Shown here piece after piece: positions 1 through 5,090 of a DNA stretch of 5,090 nt. The stretch is taken from the NCBI GenBank assembly GCA_021818645.1, contig JAKATS010000244.1, positions 1-5,090 of the forward strand, written 5' to 3'. How positions within the stretch are numbered: position 1 is the stretch's first letter; every line of letters begins with the position of its first letter. Below the pieces are notes generated by a model. That model worked only from the letters and a program-made list of their open reading frames with translations. It was not told the origin of the DNA and did not search any database. Both the position numbers and the translations under genes were made by a program. This DNA is from Acidobacteriota bacterium. GTDB lineage: Bacteria; Acidobacteriota; Terriglobia; Terriglobales; SCQP01.

Positions 1-182
1 CGGAAAATGCCGTGCGCGAACAGATTTTCCGCAACATTGAAACCCGTTTTCCCGACTGCTGGCGGTATTACACCAAGGGATTTTTCGAATTTGATTTCCA
101 TTTTCATGCCCGGCATACGCTGGGCAATGGCCGTAAACTGCGGCGTCTGATTGACGCGCGCAAGGAGGCCTGGAGCCAGTAA
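1..182 (+). CDS. C-terminal end of an unidentified protein (5' end outside the window)
   Basis: An open frame enters from the left edge (first complete codon at 3) and ends at TAA 180-182, leaving 59 residues. The visible part has many aromatic and charged residues, with a run rich in Phe, His and Asp in the middle (FFEFDFHFHARH) and a basic end (GRKLRRLIDARKEAW). There is no start codon inside, and the codon use resembles that of the genes downstream, so this looks like a real gene tail. I do not recognise the family from this fragment. It ends 66 bases before the aminotransferase on the same strand with no obvious terminator between, so the two may share a transcript and perhaps a pathway; that is inference. 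Confidence 0.65.
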   Translation, partial: ENAVREQIFRNIETRFPDCWRYYTKGFFEFDFHFHARHTLGNGRKLRRLIDARKEAWSQ

Positions 183-235
183 GGCTCCCAGCTCCGGCGG
201 GATGCGCGCGGCCGTTCCGCTGGCCTATCAGACAC

Positions 236-241
236 GAGGAG
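236..241 (+). promoter_or_regulatory. Shine-Dalgarno site of the aminotransferase gene
   Basis: GAGGAG lies seven bases before the ATG at 249. This is a strong, well-spaced ribosome-binding site and supports that ATG as the start. Confidence 0.75.
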
Positions 242-248
242 AATTTGC

Positions 249-1358
249 ATGGCATCCAAACTGGCGCTGCACGGCGGAACGCGGGAAGTCCCGCAAGGCG
301 CGGAAAAAACTCATTGGCCGGTGATCACGGCCGAAGACAAAGCAGCGGTACAAGCCGTACTTGACCGCGGCGTGCTGTGGGCCATGACCGTTCCCGGCGG
401 CCAGCTATGTCCCGAGCAGGACGCTCTGGAGCGCGAATTCGCGGAATTTCTCGGCATGCGCCATGTGCTGGCCGTCAATGCCGGCACCGCCGCGCTACAT
501 ATGGCGCTGGCGGCGGCCGGGGTGGAAGCCGGCGATGAGGTCATCACCTCGGCTTTTTCCTTTCTGGCCACGCCCGCGGCCATCCTGCACGCCGGCGCTA
601 TTCCGGTTTTTGCCGATATTGACCCCCGCACGTTTAATCTCACCGCCGACACCATCGCGGAAAAGATCACGCCCCGCACCCGCGCCATTCTGGTGGTGGA
701 TATTCATGGACTGTGCGCGGATTGGGACCCCATACTGGCGCTGGCCCGCAAGCATCAATTATTGGTGCTGGAAGATGCCTGCCAGGCTCCCGGCGCGAGC
801 TACCACGGCCGGCCCGCCGGCAGCTTCGGGCTGGCCTCGGGTTTCAGCGTGAACGGCACCAAAAATTTTGCCGTGGGCGAAGGCGGGTTTCTGGCCACCA
901 ACGACGATGGCATTTACGCCCGCGCCGGCTGGATCAAGCAGGTCGGCGAAATATTTCCCGCCGACCATCCCTTCATGAGCCAGCAGAAATACCTGGCCTG
1001 GAATTATCGCGTGCAGGAAATGCCCTGCGCATTCGCACGGTCGCAGCTGCGCCGCCTGGCCGGCTATAACGCCATAGCCCGCCGCAACGCCGCCATTCTC
1101 GAGAGCTATCTGCGGGAAATTCCCGGGCTGCACGCGCCCTATGTGCCCGCAGGGTATGTCTCGATTTATCACAAATACCGAATCACGCTGGCACCGGAGG
1201 AACTGAATACCCGCCTGCGAGGTACGGCGCTGCGCGACACTTTCATGGCCGCGCTGACGGCCGAAGGCGTGGATGTAGATCTGTGGGGCACGGCGCCGCT
1301 GGCCGTACACCCGATGATCGCCGGCCATCACGGCTTCGGCCACGGCTATCCCTGGTAG
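249..1358 (+). CDS. DegT/DnrJ/EryC1/StrS-family PLP-dependent aminotransferase, ending at an in-frame TAG
   Basis: This is a fold-type I PLP enzyme of the sugar-aminotransferase family, which moves an amino group (usually from Glu or Gln) to a keto-sugar or keto-cyclitol in the cytoplasm. Visible landmarks are NAGTAALHMAL at 77-87 (phosphate-side loop), LEDACQAPGA at 174-183 with Asp176 placed to contact the PLP ring nitrogen, FSVNGTKNFAVGEGG at 199-213 with Lys205 as the expected Schiff-base lysine, and the WNYR motif at 251-254. The region around 341-369 (DVDLWGTAPLAVHP, then GYPW) resembles the substrate-side segment of the inosamine/amino-sugar branch. Substrate cannot be assigned. The start is ATG 249 with a strong Shine-Dalgarno. 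The oddity is the TAG at 1356-1358, directly after GYPW: the frame continues open for 63 sense codons, so the 369-residue product lacks the family's C-terminal helices. Either this copy is damaged or the TAG is read through. Confidence 0.9.
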   Translation: MASKLALHGGTREVPQGAEKTHWPVITAEDKAAVQAVLDRGVLWAMTVPGGQLCPEQDALEREFAEFLGMRHVLAVNAGTAALHMALAAAGVEAGDEVITSAFSFLATPAAILHAGAIPVFADIDPRTFNLTADTIAEKITPRTRAILVVDIHGLCADWDPILALARKHQLLVLEDACQAPGASYHGRPAGSFGLASGFSVNGTKNFAVGEGGFLATNDDGIYARAGWIKQVGEIFPADHPFMSQQKYLAWNYRVQEMPCAFARSQLRRLAGYNAIARRNAAILESYLREIPGLHAPYVPAGYVSIYHKYRITLAPEELNTRLRGTALRDTFMAALTAEGVDVDLWGTAPLAVHPMIAGHHGFGHGYPW

Positions 1359-1550
1359 CTGCAAGGCGCGCCGGAAGCTTACGGGTCCCGCGCCGAGGAT
1401 TATCCGGTCACGCTTGCAATGTTTGCCAATAGTTTTTGCCTGACCAACGATGAGTATCCGATTTATGCTCAGCCTGAAGAACTCATGCATGCCTATGGGC
1501 GCGCCCTGGCCAAAGTCGCGGCGCAGGCCGCAGAACTGAAATCCCGCTGA
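1359..1550 (+). pseudogene. C-terminal continuation of the aminotransferase beyond the TAG
   Basis: Reading on in the same frame after TAG 1356-1358 gives 63 residues and a TGA at 1548-1550, for 433 codon positions in all, a normal length for this family. The translation has the look of a DegT C-terminus: EDYPVTLAMFANSF followed by a PEELMHAYGRALAKV helix, as in the terminal segment that packs on the small domain. The stretch has no Shine-Dalgarno and only internal ATG codons (1419 and later), so independent expression is unlikely. It is best seen as the separated tail of the upstream gene, whether by nonsense mutation, sequence error or programmed amber read-through. The call that it is homologous tail sequence rests on motif resemblance, not an alignment. 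Confidence 0.75.
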
Positions 1551-1761
1551 GGCGGGGAAAAAAACGAAGCCTGGGTTTGACCGATTGGTGCGGCCGTAAT
1601 CCCTCTCCACTTGCCAGAGCTTGAGTGAACGTGTTCGCGTTTTCATCCATTGGGCCGCAGTGATCCATTCACATTACAACCTGGATAATGCAGGCATATT
1701 AACCCGAATGATACTGCGCGGGACGGTTCGTTTTTCGGCTGCCGGGTGATACTTCAACATT

Positions 1762-1767
1762 TATACT
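1762..1767 (+). promoter_or_regulatory. Possible -10 element (TATACT) of the cytochrome promoter
   Basis: TATACT matches the sigma-70 -10 consensus at five of six positions and lies at the end of an AT-rich stretch before the cytochrome gene. No good -35 hexamer is visible 16-18 bases upstream and there is no extended -10 TG. If used, transcription would start near 1774, inside the left arm of the inverted repeat, so the transcript would lose part of the RNA stem. An alternative weak -10 is TGATAC at 1747-1752, which would keep the whole stem in the mRNA. This is a guess from short motifs. Confidence 0.2.
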
Positions 1768-1802
1768 TTGCCTCGTATCGCGTGCGTTGCGTACGAGGCA
1801 AA
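1767..1802 (+). promoter_or_regulatory. Perfect 11-bp inverted repeat that buries the cytochrome Shine-Dalgarno
   Basis: The arms TTTGCCTCGTA (1767-1777) and TACGAGGCAAA (1792-1802) are exact reverse complements. Inside, CGC 1779-1781 can also pair with GCG 1789-1791, extending the helix to 14 pairs with one bulged U and a 7-base loop. The Shine-Dalgarno GAGG (1795-1798) pairs fully with CCTC (1771-1774), and the ATG at 1805 begins two bases after the stem. As RNA this would block ribosome entry until melted or remodelled, as in RNA thermometers, protein-bound translational operators or trans-RNA control. As DNA it could instead be a dyad repressor operator. There is no T-run after it, so it is not an intrinsic terminator. 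Confidence 0.6.
1795..1798 (+). promoter_or_regulatory. Shine-Dalgarno of the cytochrome gene
   Basis: GAGG sits six bases before ATG 1805, which favours that start over the in-frame TTG at 1787. The TTG lies in the hairpin loop, has no Shine-Dalgarno, and would add only six residues. The site is entirely inside the right arm of the inverted repeat. Confidence 0.65.
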
Positions 1803-1804
1803 TC

Positions 1805-3739
1805 ATGAATTCGACTCCCTCTGGAGTGCGGTATTTGCGCTGGAGTTCGGCCCTATTTGCAGTCCTGCTGCTGACCGGATTGCTGCCGCTTGTGTTTCCT
1901 TACGGCACCCAGGCGCAATGGATTCTGCTGGTGCATATTGTTCTCGGGCTCGCCGTATTGCTGCCCGTGACCAGGTATTTGTGGCGGCATCTGCAGGCCG
2001 CGAAACGGAATGGGACGACCCGCTGGTGGGCGCCCGGCTATTGGGGGTGGTGGGGCTGGCTGGGCGCAAGCGTGACCGGCGTGGCATTGACAGCCTGGGG
2101 CCTGTGGGGGGCGTTCACTCCCTATACGCTGCACTGGGTGCATGTGGGGTTTGGCCTGGGACTGGGACTGCTGGGGTTATGGCATGTGTTTAGCCGGCTG
2201 TGGAACAGCCGTTTTGCCGAAGCGAAATATCGGGCATTCTGGCAAGCGGGGATGGTAGGCGTTGTAATGGTGCTAGGCGGCATTGCAGGCATCTGGCTGG
2301 CCCGCAGGGGACACAAGCCCGCCCTGACCAGTTTTGAGCCTTCCAATGCACACACGGCGACCGGGCGCGCCATACCGGTGGCATTGTTGAAGAGCGCGCG
2401 TTCCTGCGGACAATGCCATCAGCAGATTTACCGGGAATGGCTGCCCAGCGCACATCATTATTCCGCCACAGATCCGTTTTATGAAGTCGTAAAAGCGAAC
2501 TTCCTGCGCGCGCGGGGGCCGGCCGCGGCCCAATATTGCGCCGGCTGCCATGAGCCGGTGACGCTGCTGTCGGGCGAACGCCTTCATGCGAAAACCACAG
2601 GACGCGACGGAGCCGTGGGCAGCAGCTGCGCGTTTTGCCATCTGATTCGCGGTATGAAGACGCGCGGCAACGCCAACTACATCGTGCATGTGCCGGATCC
2701 ATATCTATTCGAACTTTCCCGCAACCCCTTCCTGCTGCGGGTTTCGGACCTGCTCATTCGCCTGCATCCACAGCAGCACAATTTCGACTACAACGTGAAG
2801 CCGTCGGAAAGCGCCCTGTTTTGCGGGACCTGCCATAAGCAGTACATCAGCAAACGGGTCAACGGCTGGGGTTTCGTGCAACTGCAGGACCAGTACGACG
2901 ACTGGAAAAATGGGCCCTGGCCGGAGCGCGGCCTGAAATGCGAGAGCTGCCACATGCATCGCGTGGCCTCGGACGATCCCGCCCGCAGCCCGCATGGTTT
3001 CATTCGCGATCATCGCATTCTGGCATCCAATAATTATGCTCCCCTGATGCTGCATCTTCCCGGAGCGCGACGGCAGGTTCAACTGGTGGATCAGTGGATG
3101 CACGGTCAGACCGTGATTCCGGCGCTGGCCGGACGCTGGCCGCAGGGATCGCTGGTACCTATGATTCTGCGGGCTGAGGGAAACTGGAGGCCCGGCGGCA
3201 TGGCGTCGCTACGCACTTTGCTGATTAACGCCAAAGTTGGGCACACCTTTCCGGCCGGCCCGCTGGACGTGATAGAAGCCTGGCTGCAAGTAACCGTAAC
3301 CGACGGGCAAGGACACCAGGTGTTTTCCGTGGGAACTCTGGGGCCGGAAAAACAGATCGAGGGTAAAACCGTCGAATACCGGTCTCATCTGCTCGACCGC
3401 CATGCGCATTCGGTCTATACGCACAGCCTGTGGAATGTGGTGGGGGCGCGGGGCAAGCGGGTGATTATGCCGGGCGGCAGTGATACCCATGTATTCCGAT
3501 TTCCCATTCCGGCGCGAAGCCGCGGGCCGCTGGTCTGCCGGGTGCGTTTTCTGTACCGGAAATTTAATTCGATGACCCAGCGCGAGCTTTTTCCGCCCAA
3601 TTTTCATCCGCCCATTCCGGTGCTGACCATCTCTTCCGCCCGGCTAGTGGTGCCGCTCCAACGGCGATCCGGGAAGCGGACGACCCAGCTCCAAACCAGC
3701 GCTGGGAGCCTCCGCCGAAGCACGAGTGAGCGGCGATGA
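1805..3739 (+). CDS. Membrane-anchored pentaheme cytochrome c
   Basis: The protein has 644 residues. Five hydrophobic segments lie at about 15-31, 39-60, 81-104, 109-129 and 145-166. Basic loops at 57-73 and 131-143 would be cytoplasmic, which puts the C-terminal part in the periplasm. His44, His110, His113 and His127 lie in or next to the helices and could ligate b-type haem, as in small cytochrome b anchors; this is inference. Five CXXCH c-haem sites follow: 201-205 (CGQCH), 245-249 (CAGCH), 275-279 (CAFCH), 340-344 (CGTCH) and 379-383 (CESCH). Spare histidines (217, 218, 261, 295, 321, 325, 385, 397, 403) could be distal ligands. The haem part resembles the cytochrome c-554-like multihaem superfamily. 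Residues from about 410 to 620 lack haem sites and look beta-rich; the last 25 are basic and probably flexible. The likely role is quinone-linked or periplasmic electron transfer; partner and substrate are unknown. Its stop overlaps the next start (ATGA). Confidence 0.88.
   Translation: MNSTPSGVRYLRWSSALFAVLLLTGLLPLVFPYGTQAQWILLVHIVLGLAVLLPVTRYLWRHLQAAKRNGTTRWWAPGYWGWWGWLGASVTGVALTAWGLWGAFTPYTLHWVHVGFGLGLGLLGLWHVFSRLWNSRFAEAKYRAFWQAGMVGVVMVLGGIAGIWLARRGHKPALTSFEPSNAHTATGRAIPVALLKSARSCGQCHQQIYREWLPSAHHYSATDPFYEVVKANFLRARGPAAAQYCAGCHEPVTLLSGERLHAKTTGRDGAVGSSCAFCHLIRGMKTRGNANYIVHVPDPYLFELSRNPFLLRVSDLLIRLHPQQHNFDYNVKPSESALFCGTCHKQYISKRVNGWGFVQLQDQYDDWKNGPWPERGLKCESCHMHRVASDDPARSPHGFIRDHRILASNNYAPLMLHLPGARRQVQLVDQWMHGQTVIPALAGRWPQGSLVPMILRAEGNWRPGGMASLRTLLINAKVGHTFPAGPLDVIEAWLQVTVTDGQGHQVFSVGTLGPEKQIEGKTVEYRSHLLDRHAHSVYTHSLWNVVGARGKRVIMPGGSDTHVFRFPIPARSRGPLVCRVRFLYRKFNSMTQRELFPPNFHPPIPVLTISSARLVVPLQRRSGKRTTQLQTSAGSLRRSTSERR
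3736..3739 (+). other. ATGA stop/start overlap
   Basis: The cytochrome stop TGA (3737-3739) and the start ATG (3736-3738) of the FG-GAP gene share bases. Only weak purine stretches (GAG at 3724 and GAGCGG at 3728-3733) precede the ATG, so translation probably depends on ribosomes finishing the cytochrome. Confidence 0.75.
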
Positions 3740-5090
3740 CCCGGCGAGAATGGCTCTGGCGAGCGGCCCTGGCCGCAGCGGCCGCGGGCGCGGGCTGCCA
3801 TCATGCCGCAGCAAGACCGGATGCGACCGGCGCGCCGCGCCCGGGCGTTTCCGCGGCCAGCGGATCACCGCTTCAATCGGCCACGGGTGGCCCTTTCCGG
3901 TTTGTAGATGCGACGCAAGCCGCGGGACTGCATTTCACTCATTCAGCCGGTGAGCGCACGGGCGTATTGCCGGAAGATATGGGGTCGGGCCTGGCCTGGG
4001 GTGACTATGATAACGACGGCTATCCCGATCTTTATGTGGTGAACCAGACCGGCGCTTATGGCTCTCATCAAATTCAAGGACCGGGCAACCGTTTGTATCG
4101 CAATCAGCGCGATGGAACTTTCCGGGACGTGACGGACGAGGCCGGACTGGAATTGCATCATTTTGGCATGGGGGCATTTTGGGCCGACTATGACAACGAC
4201 GGCTGCCTGGATCTGCTGGTCACCGGTGTGGGCGGCTGCTTTTTATATCACAACGAAGGCAACGGCCGGTTCCGCGATGTATCAGCCGCAAGCGGCATCT
4301 TTACCCCCGGCTGGACGAGCGGTGCGGTGTGGTTCGATTTTGACCGGGACGGCTGGCTGGATCTTTATCTGCTGCGCCATGTGGATTATCCCGCCGATCC
4401 GGCTTCACTGAAATTTCTGCAAGCCAGCCAGCAATACGGTTTGACCGTGCCGCCGGCGCTCAATCCGCAATCCTTTACTGCTCAGCCCAATCGGCTGCTG
4501 CGCAACAATCGTGACGGCACATTCAGCGATGTGACCGCATGGGCGGGCATGGCCGACCGCCGGGGACGCAGTTTAGCCGCGACGGTGTGCGACTTTAATG
4601 CCGATGGCTGGCCGGATATATATGTCGGCAACGATTTGAGCGAAAACCGTTTTTATCTCAACCGGCGCGGACGCTTTATTGACCGCAGCGCGCAAACCTG
4701 GACAGCGGAAAACAAGGGCAGCATGGGCCTCACGGTCGGCGATTACAACGGCGACGGGGCGCTGGATTTTTTTGTGGCGCACTGGCTATCGCTGGGCGAC
4801 TCCCTTTATGAGAACTTATGGCTGCAGACGCAAAAGAAGGATCTGGCGTTTACGGATGCGGCCGCAGATGTTGGGCTGGCTTATATTTCCCTGCCCATGG
4901 TGGGCTGGGGCTGCTCGTTTCTCGATTTCGATAACGATGGCCGGCTGGACCTGTTCGTGGTCAATGGCAGTACGCTGGAAAACCCCCGCCAGCCGCAATT
5001 GCTGCAGCCGCAGAAGCCGTTTTTATTCCGGTTCGATGGGCAGGAGTATCACGACGTGACGGCCACAACGGCGCCGGCGATCGCGATCGG
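3736..5090 (+). CDS. CRTAC1-like FG-GAP/VCBS repeat protein with Tat-type signal (3' end outside the window)
   Basis: The frame opens at ATG 3736 (an in-frame TGA lies at 3727-3729) and stays open to the window edge, 451 codons. The N-terminus TRREWLWRAALAAAAAGAGC carries a twin-arginine motif (Arg3-Arg4) and an Ala-rich core ending at Cys21. A lipoprotein is possible, but Gly at -3 makes the lipobox weak. A low-complexity Ala/Pro/Ser/Gly linker (22-55) leads to the repeats. Six calcium loops of DxDxDG type start at residues 90, 151, 201, 286, 336 and 397, each followed by a hydrophobic strand such as LDLYVV. Between them are typical DGTFxDVT and AG(L/M) segments. This matches the bacterial CRTAC1 family, an integrin-alpha-like beta-propeller that usually ends in an ASPIC/UnbV domain, which here would lie beyond the window. 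It is exported and probably binds calcium; the molecular role is not known. The ATGA overlap with the cytochrome implies coupled translation and a shared job. Confidence 0.88.
   Translation, partial: MTRREWLWRAALAAAAAGAGCHHAAARPDATGAPRPGVSAASGSPLQSATGGPFRFVDATQAAGLHFTHSAGERTGVLPEDMGSGLAWGDYDNDGYPDLYVVNQTGAYGSHQIQGPGNRLYRNQRDGTFRDVTDEAGLELHHFGMGAFWADYDNDGCLDLLVTGVGGCFLYHNEGNGRFRDVSAASGIFTPGWTSGAVWFDFDRDGWLDLYLLRHVDYPADPASLKFLQASQQYGLTVPPALNPQSFTAQPNRLLRNNRDGTFSDVTAWAGMADRRGRSLAATVCDFNADGWPDIYVGNDLSENRFYLNRRGRFIDRSAQTWTAENKGSMGLTVGDYNGDGALDFFVAHWLSLGDSLYENLWLQTQKKDLAFTDAAADVGLAYISLPMVGWGCSFLDFDNDGRLDLFVVNGSTLENPRQPQLLQPQKPFLFRFDGQEYHDVTATTAPAIAI

Larger units (their letters stand above)
1551..1804. 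other. Intergenic region, with regulatory sequence at its right end
   Basis: No convincing coding frame, tRNA or stable RNA was seen in these 254 bases. The left part begins with GGCGGGG and a run of A. The middle is more AT-rich than the genes on either side, as expected of a promoter-bearing spacer. Weak structures noted are GAAC/GTTC around 1627-1636, a distant 7-base inverted pair (1589-1595 with 1653-1659), and two copies of TGATACT (1709-1715 and 1747-1753). No clear intrinsic terminator for the aminotransferase was found. The only strong element is the inverted repeat at 1767-1802. Confidence 0.6.

Noticed and set aside
1541..1566. CCCGC/GCGGG hairpin followed by a run of A, as a terminator of the aminotransferase gene
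   Set aside because: The stem is only five pairs and the following run is A, not T, on the coding strand; on the other strand the T-run precedes the stem. It does not fit an intrinsic terminator in either direction.
759..1646. Long minus-strand open frame of 295 codons across the aminotransferase
   Set aside because: It lies opposite a gene with clear PLP-enzyme motifs, has no recognisable domain or good ribosome-binding site, and long antisense frames are common in GC-rich coding DNA.
1787..1804. TTG 1787 as the cytochrome start
   Set aside because: It would add six residues from inside the hairpin loop with no Shine-Dalgarno, while ATG 1805 has GAGG at good spacing.
1768..2193. Overlapping + strand frame starting at an ATG-like codon before the cytochrome
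   Set aside because: It is out of frame with the cytochrome membrane helices, shows no domain, and lacks a Shine-Dalgarno; it is a shadow of the real gene.
4003..4203. Near-identical 18-base DNA repeats (4003-4020 and 4186-4203)
   Set aside because: They encode the conserved DYDNDG calcium loop of successive FG-GAP repeats, so protein constraint explains them.
5077..5084. GCGATCGC, the cyanobacterial HIP1 octamer
   Set aside because: There is a single copy in a GC-rich window, while HIP1 genomes carry many; it is within coding sequence and likely chance.

Overview
The window is GC-rich bacterial DNA with every recognisable gene on the + strand. It holds the 3' end of an unidentified gene (1-182), a PLP-dependent DegT/DnrJ/EryC1/StrS-family sugar aminotransferase (from 249), a 254-base gap (1551-1804), a membrane-anchored pentaheme cytochrome c (1805-3739) and the first 451 codons of a CRTAC1-type FG-GAP/VCBS repeat protein (3736 to the window edge). 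A cytochrome domain placed beyond five membrane helices, and a Tat-type signal on the last protein, indicate a diderm bacterium with a periplasmic electron-transport network. Paired multiheme cytochrome and CRTAC1-like genes bring Acidobacteriota or similar soil/sediment lineages to mind, but no sequence here proves the taxonomy.

Left half: the partial gene ends 66 bases before the aminotransferase, so the two may be cotranscribed. The aminotransferase has the full PLP-binding signature (Lys205) but meets an in-frame TAG at 1356-1358. The same frame then stays open for 63 more sense codons and ends at TGA 1548-1550. Those codons encode what looks like the family's normal C-terminal segment, so the gene is an amber-interrupted 433-codon frame: a recent nonsense mutation, a sequence error, or TAG read-through.

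Right half: a perfect 11-bp inverted repeat (1767-1777 and 1792-1802) lies directly before the cytochrome start, and its right arm contains the Shine-Dalgarno GAGG. In mRNA it would bury the ribosome-binding site in a stem. The cytochrome stop and the CRTAC1-like start overlap as ATGA, so the hairpin could gate both proteins through translational coupling. The cytochrome has five N-terminal membrane helices with histidines in or next to the helices, then five CXXCH haem sites and a haem-free C-terminal domain. The CRTAC1-like protein carries a twin-arginine signal with an adjacent cysteine and six calcium-loop FG-GAP repeats. Together they look like a membrane-to-periplasm redox module with a calcium-stabilised beta-propeller partner. 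No mobile element, CRISPR array or RNA gene was seen.
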